A stretch of 64,000 nt of DNA from Ascaphus truei. Lineage: Eukaryota; Chordata; Amphibia; Anura; Ascaphidae. The position numbers were made by a program, and so were the translations under genes. Positions within the stretch are counted from its first letter, which is position 1. Each line of letters begins with the position of its first letter. The stretch spans positions 295,295,752-295,359,751 of the forward strand of contig CM071567.1 of the NCBI GenBank assembly GCA_036426205.1, written 5' to 3'. The notes under the pieces are model-generated. The model was given only the letters and a program-made list of their open reading frames with translations. It was not told where the DNA came from and searched no databases. Of the stretch, positions 34,847 through 46,497 are shown piece after piece.

Positions 34847-35229
34847 GCAAAGCCTTTTCTTACTATAAAGAAGACTCTGCCTTTTTGCTGGTGAAATCCC
34901 CTTCCCTGTAATATTAATGGATGAACTTTGTGTTAGTTGTACAGTCACTTAGTCGAAACATCCTCTTGCAAGTTCCTTCTGTTGATCCTTGTTATATTTA
35001 TAAATTGTAATCATATCCTTTCTCAGGTGTCACCAACACGAGAGGAGGTAATTGATGCTCATATTATAATGATATGTGTCACATTGCTAACACAACTCTG
35101 CCAGATCCAAGGAAATATAAACCATTCCGGCTAATGATCGGATCGACATCAAATGTAACATATTAGGACATAGATACTATACATGAACTCCATAGTCTTT
35201 GCAGCAATGATGTAAGATTTCTGCTTCAA

Positions 35230-35680
35230 GAAATAACCTTCTCACATTCTCTCCTCCTACTGTCTCTGTAAGTTCTCCCTAATTACAGCTCAACCCCCTT
35301 ATAACGCTGTGCTTGGGGTCCAAAGAATTACATCGCGCTATAAGCGGATCGCATTAGAAATAATGTCCAATTGTATGCAGTGCACAATAAAGTATTTAAG
35401 ATACCAATAATCGTGTTGTAAAGTATTCATAAATACGACAATTGGGAGCCACGCTTGCATCGCGCTATAAGCGGATTCGCGTTATAATGGGGTTGAGCTG
35501 TACTACTTAGATTATAAGCTTTTCAGGGCAGGGGTTCCTTTTCCTATTTTTACTTTCATGTCTGAAGCAATTATCCCCACTCCGTGTTATAATATTATGT
35601 CACGTGTATTATTGCTATGAAGCGCTATGTACATGGATGGTGGTATATAAATAAAGATATATCGTACCTACATACATTCT
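35230..35680 (+). mobile_element. L2/CR1-type LINE 3' end split by a MITE
   Basis: CTCCTACTGTCTCTGTAAGT, then (after the MITE) TTAGATTATAAGCTTTTCAG, TTTCATGTCTGAAGC, GAAGCGCTATGTACATGGAT and ATATAAATAAAGATA correspond stepwise to the LINE 3' end at 53351-53560, including the AATAAAGA terminal word. The MITE at 35286-35500 lies inside it. Confidence 0.68.
35286..35500. mobile_element. TA-flanked MITE (mariner-like), 215 bp
   Basis: It begins CAGCTCAACCCCCTTATAAC and ends GTTATAATGGGGTTGAGCTG, nearly perfect inverted repeats of about 20 bases, with TA at 35284-35285 and 35501-35502. It interrupts a LINE 3' end, which fixes its borders independently. Two internal CGCGCTATAAGCGGAT words strengthen the symmetry. 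Confidence 0.85.
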
Positions 35681-35784
35681 ATTAATTTGGTTGCCTCTTT
35701 AACTAAACAAGCTGCTTTAGCTGATTCATTGTGCTGGAATGGCCCTAAAAGACGCCTGGAATAAACACACGACTTTAACCAAGC

Positions 35785-35988
35785 GGTGCTTGACTCCAGT
35801 CCTCAGCCCCTCCAACAGGGCAGGTTTTCAGGATATCCCAACTTCAGCACAGGTGGCTCAATCAGTCCCTGCTTCAGCACTGGTGGCTCAATCAGCTTGA
35901 GACACCTGTGCTGAAGCAGGGATATCCTGAAACCCTGACCCGTGGGGGCGAGGGGGGCAGAGGACTGGAGTTGAGCCCCCCTGCCTTA
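35785..35988. mobile_element. hAT-type MITE with large internal hairpin
   Basis: The ends GACTCCAGTCCTCAG and CTGGAGTTGAGCCC are inverted. Inner arms CAGGTTTTCAGGATATCC..CTTCAGCACAGGTGGCTCAA and their complements make most of the element one hairpin. The flanks TTTAACCA and CTTAACCC suggest a diverged 8-bp duplication. A related copy is at 39118-39257. Confidence 0.65.
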
Positions 35989-37190
35989 ACCCACTGTGTA
36001 ATATCCACTCTGTAGGGAAAATGCAGCTTCATTAGCATTTTTATGATACCTGGCATCTCATTGCCAGTGAAAATATTCCTGCAGGGCTGAATTGCCTAAG
36101 GCTTCGGGACAAACTAGCTGAAAAGTTAAACAGCTTATTTAAAGCTAAAACTAAACAGTTATATCACAAGTTTTAAGAGCTGTAAAGTTACATGATTGGA
36201 AGAAACAGAGATTGCAACAATTATATCTTATTCCATTACCATTATAGATTTAAATTGAGGCAGTGGCATTTCTTTAGCCACCATGGTAATTAGGGTGTTA
36301 AGGGTTACTGATATTATAAAACCTAAACAAGAAGTCATTATGAAAGAATACTAGTTTTTCAGTTGTGCTATTCTATGTTCCTTAGACAAGTTTCCCAAAG
36401 GGGCCAATTTGCTAATATTAAGCATTTTTGAGCTAAATGGAATACGATGAAGACAGAGGAGAGCAGCTTAAAAAGTTTTGAACTGAATTTAAAATTACTG
36501 ATGGTAGCAATAGACTCCCCAAACAGAGAGAATTTGTCCTAAAGAGCTAATTAATTGGGAATTATTGCAGGAGAAAACGCTGTTATTATCTTTCCAAAGA
36601 AAGAATAAAGTATTTAGCATTACAGTTTTTACTAGCATTCCTGGTAACTTTTCAGTATTTGGGATGTATAGTGCATTGGAGTTTACGAACTAATTGTCAC
36701 ACATTGAATTTTTGGCATTAAATGGCACAAAAAACCCACCAAATATACTGTTTGGGAGTGCATCTATGAAGTAACCTTATTTTTACCCACTGTGTGCCTT
36801 AAGTATCAAAAATGTTTTTAGTCAGTTATATTGGCACAAACATGTGACGCGCATGAAGCACAGATGTAAATGGTATGTACTTAAAATGTTCTATATGTGC
36901 GTTACAAAATTAGTTGAAACTGCATAAAAATTGGCAAGTTGTACCCCTGTAATTCCTACAAAGTCTGTTTGTACGGTATGGCTAGCACAGAATTAGAAGT
37001 GCTTTAAATTGCTATGTATCCACCCAATTTTACAGATTTGTATGTATATTTCATTACTGCACATATGTTAACAAAATCTATTATTTTTGCAGTACTATAA
37101 AATATGCAAAACAAATAACTGATATTTGCTAATGCCAGGTCAAAAATAAAAGAGACACCTAATTCTGGTTTAATTTCAATTGGATCAGCC
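35989..37190. other. Unique DNA, possible conserved noncoding element
   Basis: Free of recognisable repeats for 1.2 kb. The part 35990-36700 has even composition and homeodomain-type words (AGCTAATTAATTGGG near 36546). This resembles vertebrate conserved noncoding DNA, but only alignment could show it. Confidence 0.3.
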
Positions 37191-37559
37191 AGGTAAGCGT
37201 AACAAGGTATAAGTGATCCAATAGGCGCTTAACACAGAGAGTGATCACTATTAATAAAGTGATAAGAAATTACCAATATACAATAAAAGTGCTGTGAAAC
37301 AAAGCGTATAAAATAATATACAATTGTGCAACTCAAAATATTGTGCATACATTTGTGCAATTTTTTTGTTGATGCTCCCCCTGGATTGTGAGAGATCAGT
37401 CAGTAAGTGACACAACACAGTGAGCCAAACATCATTTCAGACAATAAACTACGGAGCGTGTTCTAGAAGCTCTGAAGTTGTCACTGCCAAACTGCACTGT
37501 ATTCTTTTTTGCAAATCACTTCTTCTAAATCGCTTCTAAAAAAAAGTGTCAAACCGCAC

Positions 37560-37765
37560 AGTTTAACAGTAAATCCGCCCAGTGACGTCACGCTGCGGTA
37601 GGTGGAAAAATCAAATTGACTTGACTTCCAGTGATCGCGACCAAGCCGTCACGCCGTCGTGTCACTTCTACTATAAGCGCACGCAACGGCAGCAATACAT
37701 TTGTTTGGCCGCGCCGGCGCGTCGCCGGCACTATAAGCTCAGACTTAGAAGAGGTTTGTCACACT
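37560..37765. repeat. CpG-rich repeat fragment
   Basis: A local CpG-rich island in AT-rich DNA with two CACTATAAGC/CTACTATAAGC words and GCGCCGGCGCGTCGCCGGC. The style resembles the CpG-rich MITE family (compare GGTATAAGCACGGCC at 38692), but terminal repeats are not clear. Confidence 0.4.
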
Positions 37766-38074
37766 TTGGAGCTACCAGAATAGGCCGCATGTGTTATATA
37801 AAGTCACATAACAAGTAAAGATGTACGAAACTGCCAAGATTTGCAACACTTCGGTTTCAATCAAACTTTTCAGAAGGTTCGAAGACGCACATTGTTTTAA
37901 TATTCTTTTGGCACCAAAAGTTCCAGCAAAATAAGCCAATTCTTAAAAATGTGCTCATTTCCTTTTTTTTTTATTGCAAAACAGCACCCCCATGACTTTA
38001 CATTGTTTTGATATTTTGAAAGCGAAAGTCAATTAAATTATTTGAACATGCAATGCTCTTTGACTTTTGTGTTA

Positions 38075-38260
38075 AAGCAGCAAAACATGTGAAATCTTAT
38101 TTTTTTTTTTTTTTTTAAATAAATCAGTTCGGTAGTATTAAATAATACTTACTGCATTTTTTTTTCTTATTATCCCACTCTTGATGTCATTTTAATGAGT
38201 TTTCAAGTATTTTTTTATTTCTATAGCAGGTTTTAGCACACCTCCCCACAAGGCAAGATC
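38075..38260. repeat. Diverged partial copy of the 48421 MITE
   Basis: T-run then AAATAAATCAGTTCGGTAGT, TACTTACTGCATTTTTT and CTATAGCAGG align in order with 48460-48555 of the TA-flanked MITE at 48421-48863. The ends are not preserved. Confidence 0.45.
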
Positions 38261-38429
38261 TTTATCACAAAAAGGAAAGTGTTGCAATTTGGTGCCAATG
38301 TTCCCAGCAATTTGAGTTGTAAACTGTAACAATAGATAATGTTACCTTAATAATATCAGGATATATTGTAGCTGCTGAGTAACACTGACTGAAGAACTGA
38401 TTGAAAATGCAAAGCAGTCATTATGTTAG

Positions 38430-38707
38430 GCACACAATCAGGATTTTGATAGGCAGGCAGGAGGCGTAGGTAGGCGTGGCGGGAGGTGTGGCCATGACGG
38501 CACGTGAGCGGTTCACCCTCATTGGCTGAGCTGCTCACGTGATGCGGCCGCAATCAATTTCTCAGATCTGTTTGAAATATGCGCGCTTGGACATGTCTGT
38601 TGCGAGCACGGTCGCACGCAGTAAGTGAACGCTCAATTGCCAACATTACTTTGCTGTGGTGGGGCGCGGCGTCGCGCACACGCACACCGCCGGTATAAGC
38701 ACGGCCT
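38430..38707 (+). mobile_element. CpG-rich MITE family member (copy 3)
   Basis: It contains GGCCATGACGGCACGTGAGC and GGTTCACCCTCATTGGCTGA (38510-38529), the family core also at 19121. The right end ACGGCC is followed by TTAA. The left end is uncertain. CpG density is high, and there is no coding capacity. Confidence 0.55.
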
Positions 38708-41481
38708 TAAGCGAACTTGTTACGGGTCTTTGTATCGAGGCAACCTTTATTTTGCGGAACAGGAATTGGGGAAGTTCACAAAGTTTGCTCAAGTGAGCAA
38801 AATGTTGGAACATCACCAATAATCGCCGTCATACAGGCCAGTCACATTTTACTAAGGTTTGTACGTCTTTCTAGCACTATGATTTTGACACCATTCGTTT
38901 TGCTGGTACATTGGTCACATTGAGTTTACAGTGGTACGAATTTAGTAATAGTGTTTTGTGTTTTGTGTTTATTTCAACCCTCACATATATAATTGCTACT
39001 TATCTCATATTTCACCAAAAGGGGTCTTTTTTTCCAAGTACAAAATGTGTGAAAGAAAATAAACATTAGAAAAATAGTACTTACAGCATAGAAATGTTTT
39101 AAGAGAATAGCCTTATACCAGGATGGGGGCAACTCCAGTCCTGAAGGGCCACCAATAGGTCAGGTTTTCATGATATCCCTGCTTCAGCACAGGCAGGTAT
39201 ATCCTAAAAAACAGACGTGTTTGTGGCCTTTCAAGACTTGAGTTGCCCACCCTTAATGCAGTATATTGTAGTGATTACAAGCAGCAACATTTGGTTCCAG
39301 TGCTTCAAAATGATTCAAATGCGACCAAAATCATACATACAGTAGTTGCTCATGAATATCACTACAAATAGCAGCGAGCATGTGTTTCATTGCTACTGTT
39401 TAAACTATCAAACTACCGTTCTGATTCGTGATGGGCACATTACAGTGGCCATTTGTGATAGTTTCACTACTAAACCTTGCATTCCTTTATTGTCTTAGTC
39501 AGACTCCAGGCACTTCCAATATGTCAAAAGCAAAGGAGCTAATCAGAGGATGAGATTATAGAGAATATACTTGCACACTGTGTAGGCCGCAGTGTTTTAT
39601 GTATGTATGACGGACGGACACTTGGACAGAGATACAAACAGGGACACACCGTAGGCAACTCAGGTGACACAGAAGCGTTGCCATCCAGGCCTTGCAAGTG
39701 TGATAACTCTGTTTCAGATTATTATAGCTCAACATGATCTTATCATCGTCATAGCAGATAAATTAATGGATGGACAGATGTGAGTTTAAGGTAAAACAGG
39801 GGAGGATTTGCATATTTAGTTCAGCCTTGCAGCTTTCTCCTTAGAGTGGAATTAATGATCTGGTAAATGATTGCTGTTCAGAGGCTTCAGCACTGAGGTA
39901 TACAGTATTTGTACTCTTCTCTTACTATGTAAGCCAAAGTTCAGCTGAAGGGCAAATTATAACTACTGTAAAAAGTCATGTGGCTCTCGTGTTGGTTAGT
40001 ATGTCACTTTGAACAGCTCTTATCTGATATTATTGTGACTTACCCAGTGCTGACAGCATGGAACAGGTTACAGACGCCATGTGATGATTATTTAAGGCAT
40101 CACTGAGTACCAGCAGCAACTGATATTAATCCAGTCTTTCAGGAATATCAGTACTTATATCGAAGTTGAACAGTCAAAGGGGAGGATTCAGGAATGAAGG
40201 GGAGGAGTGAAATACTTGACATTTAAAGGCCACATTGCACTTTGTTTTCCATTAAAACTTTTTTTAGTTCAAACTTAAAGTTGGCCGTTCTGATTAGGAC
40301 ACATTGTACAAAGTGAAATATAACACAAAATGAGAATCAACAGTCACCTCCAGTAATATAATATAGATGTAAAATATGTTTTTGCAACTCTGATGGTTGT
40401 TGAAAACGTAGTGCAGGAGAGATTAGTAAAATATACTTCCATAAGTAAACAATGTTAATGATTTTAAATACAGAACAGAAGCTTCTAATTGTAACTTAAA
40501 CTGCTATAACATGTACTACACATACTGGGATATGCTCGTTTTATTTATTAACCTTCCCTGACCATTAGAGGTTTAGAGACTGTGCCCAATATTTTTTGTG
40601 GTGAGATATTTCGGCCTCCTTTTTTAAGAACCGCATCAGGTTCCAGAGAAAGCAGGATACAGTTATGTCACATGGGATAAATGCAACCAGAATTGAAGCA
40701 AAGTAAATTAAGACATTGTTTGAAAGTGCCACATACTGTTCATGGGAGTTTCAAAAACACATTTTTACCACTTTCATTGGTTTTATAGAAAAACTAAATT
40801 ATGAAGCACTGACCCCTTCTTGGGTCTTTCAACCTTTTGAGTGCCAGGGAGCCAGTCCTGTTGCAGATACCTTCTGCCACTGAAAGTCTTAAGAAATGAC
40901 TGCACATTTATTGATCTTTGTAGTGAAACGCAAACAAACAAACAGCTTGCTATAAAGTAAGTCAGCTTTTTACAGACATGCAAATGCTTCATGTACTGTA
41001 TTGAGCTATGTGTACCTGTGCCAGGAGTATAGAGACAGACTTTGCTCTAGTTGTTTTACTCTTAAAATGATTGATATCATGATATGATGTCATGTCTGCT
41101 AAAGAGAAGTTTCTCAATGTTAGGACTCATGTTGTTTTCTTTTTACAGTAGTAAGAACTAGAGCAAACCAACATTTAAACCTGTAATAAGTTTCATGTAT
41201 TTGTACACACATGCAAACCATGTTTTGCAATGTTTTACTTCATGATACTGTAAATTTATATAGCCTTGTTGACAAATCTAGTTGCCTGCCAAATATTTTT
41301 TTGGGTTAGGGCCTTGAGCTCCATAATGTATGTCTATATTAAAGATTCAGTCACTAAAGGGATTGTCAATATTCTGCTGCCAGATTAATTGTTTGAATCT
41401 AGACGTTGTCCAGTCTCAGACAAGATTTACAGTACTGTGCAGAGAAACAGCATATTCTTGTAGGCCCTTCCTTTATACTAT
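38708..41481. other. Mostly unique AT-rich DNA
   Basis: Apart from the hAT MITE at 39118-39257, no gene or repeat is recognised in 2.7 kb. The stretch 39480-40200 is repeat-poor and includes an octamer-like GATTTGCATAT near 39808, so it may be conserved noncoding DNA. Confidence 0.35.
39118..39257. mobile_element. hAT-type MITE, truncated copy
   Basis: CAGGATGGGGGCAACTCCAG at the left and GAGTTGCCCACCCTTAATG at the right are inverted. Inside is CAGGTTTTCATGATATCCCT and CTTCAGCACAGG, as in the 35785 copy. The second half of the inner hairpin is largely lost. Confidence 0.65.
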
Positions 41482-42242
41482 TGTAACAGTGTTTCCCCCA
41501 CCCGGTGGGAGATTTGGCCATTACTACATATGTGGTGCATGATACCTGCTGTTAACAGGAGGGCTGAGCTGTCCGCCGATGGTAGTGGGGACACAGGATC
41601 AGGATTCTGGGGTTCATTACAAATATGGCTCTCTAGCAATGCTGCGCCTTCATCTGCCGCAGGCTCCAAGATGAATGTAGACGATCTCCTACGGTAGAAT
41701 TATTCCCTCTCCTACCAGTAAGATCACACACAGGTAGGAGGTATATGCAAACAGGAACAGTCTTTATTGAATACACCACAACACAGCAGTGGTCTGCTCA
41801 ATCACAGCTTCTCAGGATCAGACATCCACTGGAAGATGGTTCCTGGACAACCAATACAGGTCAGGGCCCCTGCAGCTGTCCTAGCTCTTCCTAACTCCCC
41901 TATCAGGAGTCAGGGTATAGGTCTACACTTGCTCTCCCCCAAGGGGAAGAGGAACAGGGAAGGCCCCAATCTCAGGCTCCCTGTATGCAACCTTGCCTCT
42001 CCCACTGAGAGAGGCACTCCTGAATTTGGGGCAGCACTGCCCTAAAATACAGCCAGGAGGAGGGTACCAGGTCTGTCCCACGATTGGATATGCTCAGGCC
42101 TGATGTCACTGTCTCCCACTGTCAGTCAAGTGCAGCACCAAGGAGTGGGGAAAACCCATATTGACTGCTGGCAAGGCCGGCTCTTACCAAGGCTTACGGC
42201 CAGTACAAGGGCAGATTAGTAACCACAGATGGCATGGCTACA
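41482..42242 (-). mobile_element. Solo LTR (family copy A), 761 bp, 4-bp target duplication
   Basis: It starts TGTAACAGTGTTTCCCCC, ends GGCATGGCTACA (TG...CA) and is flanked by CTAT on both sides (41478-41481, 42243-42246). An AATAAAG word on the minus strand (41761-41767) shows the LTR is read leftward. The same layout occurs at 45742-46497 and 47327-48075. No internal retrotransposon sequence is adjacent, so it probably formed by LTR-LTR recombination. Short frames within it are not genes. Confidence 0.8.
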
Positions 42243-43082
42243 CTATATAATAATATATATATATATTTAATTAATGTATGACATGTATACACAACCACGC
42301 AACCCCACACCTAATTGTGTGTGCTCCATGGAGAAGGTGAAATAGTAGCAGCCAATGGCTTCTAGGATGAATTGGCATAATATGGTAGTGACGGAGTAAG
42401 GTACCAGTTGCTACTTCCCCTTGGGAGGGTATGTGAAAAGCTACAAGGATGAAAGATTATGTCACCCCCAGAGAGCTTCTGTGATTGAAGGGAGGGAAAG
42501 AGATGCACTTTGCATAAGAGTGAAAAGGAAAAACATTTGGAGTAACAGAAAAAAAGGGAAACTTGAACAGTATTAGTGATTCTGTCTCTTTATCTGTCAC
42601 TCAGTTCTGAAATCTTCATCCAGCAATTAGCTCCTCAAAGCTAGACGTGACTCCTATGTGCTCTCTCCCAGCACATGTCAATATCTGCATCCCCTGTATC
42701 ACCCTGTCTGCACGCAGCAGACAAATAGATGAGAAGTGGAGTTGCAAGTCAGATGGAGCTGCGGTAAAAGAAACTTGAGGTTGGGGAGAGGATTCTGTCT
42801 GATTCCCATTTCCTCGCAAATCCTGCACATGTTTGACCTGACTGCCACAACCCCAATCATATAAATATATCATTATATAGTTACAACAGTATACACAGGG
42901 CTGTACCTACACGGTAGCATTTTACAGGCACTCTTAGACACTGTCCCAGAGAGCTTGTCATATAATTTTGGGGACTGAGACATAGGGAGATAAAAGCAAG
43001 CCCCCGAGAAAAATAAGAAAGGGGCCACGTGACCGTGGCCAGGTGGGTCCCCATAAATGGAGTTATGGGGCTAAAATTAAGC

Positions 43083-43290
43083 AATGGAAGGCTGTTAAGG
43101 ATGGGTGGGGTTAGGATGGGTGGGTTTATGATGGGTAGGGTTATGATGGGTGGGGTTAGATGGGTGGGGTTAGGATGGGTGGGGTTATGATGGGTAGGGT
43201 TATGATGGGTGGGGTTAGATGGGTGGGGTTAGGATGGGTGGGGTTAGGATGGGTGGGGTTAGATGGGTGGGTTAGGAGTGGGAGATTAAA
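43083..43290 (+). repeat. G-rich minisatellite
   Basis: About 14 irregular units of 13-15 bases, GGATGGGTGGGGTTA with variants. Each unit carries GGG runs on the plus strand, so G-quadruplexes are possible. The proline/threonine-rich minus-strand frame at 43156-43356 is a by-product. Confidence 0.85.
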
Positions 43291-43299
43291 GGGCCTTCC

Positions 43300-43880
43300 T
43301 GAGTTTCCCTCTTTCCTTTGTCTGGGGCGATGATTCCCCCCATCCCTATAAGGCAATGCTTCTAGGGTTGATGAAGGCTTTCTTCTGTTCTCACTGCAAA
43401 TTATTGGTAATTGTATATGTTCTCATATAAAAAAATGTGAAAGAACACGAAAGTATGGTGGTGGGATAAGTGCTATTTGGTTACAGCAGGGTATCTTTGG
43501 CTTTAAGAAAGGGCAGGAGTTGCTGACCGGTCCTGAAAAAGAATGGTATTCCCATTTTAGTGGAGTTTCCTACAATATGGGGAGTTGAGGAGGTGCTCTG
43601 GTCTTGGCTGGGTCGACAGGCTTGAAGGGAAGTTTCCTCTTTTATGGTCCACTACATCATCTACGGTGGGATCACTAGGCTGGGTCGGGAGACAGTATCT
43701 GGCAAAAATCATACCCTTTGGATTTTGGGTGGACTTTGCTGGGAAATTTCCCTTTATGTGGAATAGGTTTATATTTATTTTATGGTTATCATTAAAACTG
43801 TGGCTTTTCCTTCTAAAACGGGTGTTTGTATTATTTATAGGAAATGGGGAACCTTGCCTAACAAGGATACTTATCTAGAC
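43300..43880 (+). pseudogene. Possible Ngaro/DIRS 3'-end relic (copy 3)
   Basis: The end (43790-43870) reads GTGGCTTTTCCTTCTAAAAC and GTGTTTGTATTATTTATAGG then GAAATGGGG, which follows the same order as 33535-33595 downstream of the hydrolase relic. The 97-codon frame at 43585-43878 has W/G-rich text but no diagnostic motif. The assignment is weak. Confidence 0.3.
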
Positions 43881-44524
43881 TGGGCAGCTCGTTAGCTGAC
43901 TGCACACAAAAATTAGGCCGCTTATTGTTCCTATCTATGTAATGTCAGCATGGAATGTTGAAACTTGATCTACTGTACCTGCAAAAACGCCACCATAGCA
44001 CTGGCTGGAAAACCTGCTACTTATTAGCATTATTAAACCTAATCTCCTACAGAAGATTTTAGCTCCGTCTTTTAGTGAACAAAAAAGAAAAGCCAACCAA
44101 GATAACAAGGTAAAGTTAAAGAGGCCATCGCTATTTTATTTCTAAGCACTGCATATAGACCAAGAACTGTAAGGTTGAATATGCAAACATAAAGTATCAG
44201 GAAATTTGAATACAGGGCTAATTATATGAGATATGGGAAAGAAAAATTAGGAGAATTTCAAATCAGAAGAGCTAATAATCTGAGTTGAATATTTGGAAAA
44301 TCACTAAGGCAATATACTGTATGTGTAAATGCATTGGTTTATAGTGTCTGGACAAGAAATACATATGGAGATTACTTAAAAATGGGAAGAGAAGAACGTT
44401 GCTGGATTTTCTTTTTTTTAAAACAGAACTAAAATAATATTGGGGAGCTCACATTGCAGTCACATTATATAAACTGGGCATTGTACAATTACTGAAGGGG
44501 TAATGAGCTCTTTATTACATTTTA
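43881..44524. other. Unique AT-rich DNA, nothing recognised
   Basis: No gene or repeat recognised between the possible Ngaro relic and the LINE C-terminus. Confidence 0.3.
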
Positions 44525-45260
44525 AAATTGTGCAAACACTTTCTCCAAGTACACAGGAGTACATCAAACAGTGCATGCTGGGCTGAGCTGGGCCGCTTTC
44601 CTCGACTGCTCACTGTACAGAAGATAGCATTGAAATACTGGGCTCGCCTAAACAACAGCCATCCACAGTATTACTGCTACAGAGCAATGAGAAGCCAGGA
44701 GCTCCTCACTAAACCCTGCGCCATCAGCCAACCTGTCCTCCCACTCCCAGAACAAAATCTCACACCGATCAACAACCTGCCAAAAAAACACATCAACTCA
44801 ATCACCAGTGAAATGAAGGAGAAGTATATGACTATGTGGAAAAATGATACCAAGTGCTGAAAGAAGCCGGAGACTTACCACTGCGTACAGAAAGAATACA
44901 CCCTACCTACTGAAGGTAAATGACCCAAAGCAGAGACAGACCTTGTGCCAGTGCAGAATGAGTGCTCACAGCCTGGAAATAGAAACAGGCAGACGCAGAC
45001 AGAACTGGAAGCCCCGGGAGATGACTGTGCCATAGAGCTAGGAGAGGTACAGTAGAAGATTAAATACCCTTCCTGCTGCGCTCACACAATACTCTGAAGT
45101 GAGGAGTGCCCACTTGGAGAAACTCACAACTCTTATCCAGAATTTTAATAACATAGAAGAGAAGCAAAAAATAGCGATCCTCCTAGGAGAAGATGAAACC
45201 ACAGAACTGGCTGCACACTATATCAGTACCCGTCACAGGCTGAGAGACACCCACTAACCT
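44525..45260 (+). pseudogene. LINE C-terminal domain relic (I/Nimb-like)
   Basis: 44528-44860 reads KHFLQVHRSTSNSACWAELG, RFPRLLTVQKIALKYWARLN and on to a stop. 44930-45020 (another frame) gives CRMSAHSLEIETGRRR and PREMTVP. 45090-45255 gives LEKLTTLIQNFNNIEEKQ and AILLGEDETTELAAHYIS in pieces. This series, G-V-x-x-x-x-S-N..E-L-G-R-x-P, H-x-L-x-I-E-x-G-R and the A-A-x-Y-I end, is typical of the region after the RT in I/Nimb-like LINEs. RT and endonuclease are missing (5' truncation). Frameshifts are present. Confidence 0.6.
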
Positions 45261-45282
45261 CCACATCCTTGTTTATAACTGT

Positions 45283-45633
45283 TATCCATGTACTGTGTAA
45301 TCATTATACCTTACCCCCTGTTATTCATGTACTGTGTAATCATTATAGCCTACCCCCTGTTTTTCATGTACTGTGTAATCATTATACCCTACCCCCTGTT
45401 ATTCATGTACTGTGTAATCATTATAGCCTACCCCCTGTTATTCATGTACTGTGTAATCATTATAGCCTACCCCCTGTTATTCATGTACTGTGTAATCATT
45501 ATAGCCTACCCCCTGTTATTCATGTACTGTGTAACTATTATTCTCTACCCCCTGTTATTCATGTACTGTGTAATCATTATTCCTTACCCCCTGTTATTCA
45601 TGTACTGTGTAATCATTATACCCTACTCCCTGT
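45283..45633 (+). repeat. 39-bp tandem repeat, nine copies, in the LINE 3' tail
   Basis: The unit consists of TTATTCATGTACTGTGTAAT plus CATTATAGCCTACCCCCTG, 39 bases, repeated about nine times with few differences. It sits between the LINE stop and the terminal AATAAA (45677-45682) and GATTT-type tail. Because 39 is divisible by three, all frames stay open and give two long spurious plus-strand frames (45269-45709, 45288-45692). Confidence 0.9.
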
Positions 45634-45741
45634 TATTTATTCTTTTGACAATACTGAAATGTTTTTCTATAATGCTAATAAAGCTGATTTGATTTGTGTG
45701 TCTCAGTGAGTTAAGGAGTCTGAAAGCAATGACATTGCTTA

Positions 45742-46497
45742 TGTAGCCCATGTACCCCCACCCAATCTCATGTCGGGTACCCTAGGGTGTTTCTTGGTCT
45801 GGCTACATGTCTGAATGTGGTGCGTACCTGCTGGCAACAGGAAGGCCTGAGTCTCCCGCGATGACATGGGGGACAACAGGACAGGTTTCTGGGGTGAATG
45901 CCTTCGTTCTCCTTCTAATGGTGCAGCGCCTCCATCTGTAGTAGGCCCCAGGGATACGGGGTGGAATCCCTACTGCAGAATCCTCTCCCAGGGATGAGAG
46001 ATTCCAGTCTCCACACAAGGTCTCTTTCAATTAGCAGTAGCTCTTTATTGGCTTCTCTCATCAGCATACAATCAGGTACAAACAGTATACAGCCAGCCAG
46101 CCAGCTGTACTCCTTCAGGATGTCCCTGCCTCCACTCTGGGCCTCAGGGGCATTCAGAGTAGGGCTAGCTCTTCCCTCACCCCCTAAGCAGGGTGAGAGG
46201 TACTTGGTCCACCTCCTAACTATACTGCTTCACTCCTTTCCTAGCTAACTCACAGTACTAACTGTACTCTCAGACTTGTGTCACTAAATAGGAAGTGCAC
46301 TGCTCTTTATGGTTTCAGCAGGCACAGCCCCTGTGTCTCTTGATTGGACACAGGGTCAGGTGACCTACCTTCACCATTTCAGGGCCAGTGCTTGAGGTGG
46401 GGGAAACCCATGATAGCTCCTGGCAAACCTGCCCTTAACAGGGATTACTGCACAGGAGGAGGATAGAAATATAGCCCATAATCTTACCAGGGCTGCA
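45742..46497 (-). mobile_element. Solo LTR (family copy C), 756 bp, perfect 4-bp target duplication
   Basis: It begins TGTAGCCCATGTACCCCC and ends ACCAGGGCTGCA, flanked by CTTA on both sides (45738-45741, 46498-46501). The minus-strand AATAAAG word (46044-46050) sets the orientation. It is inserted about 30 bases past the end of the LINE tail. Confidence 0.82.

Noticed and set aside
43156..43356. Proline/threonine-rich minus-strand frame
   Set aside because: It is the complement of the G-rich minisatellite.
45283..45633. CRISPR-like regular array
   Set aside because: The units are head-to-tail without unique spacers, and the genome is a vertebrate one.
45269..45709. Two overlapping long plus-strand open frames (146 and 134 codons)
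   Set aside because: They are produced by a 39-bp tandem repeat, a multiple of three, in a LINE 3' tail; the peptides are only 13-residue repeats.
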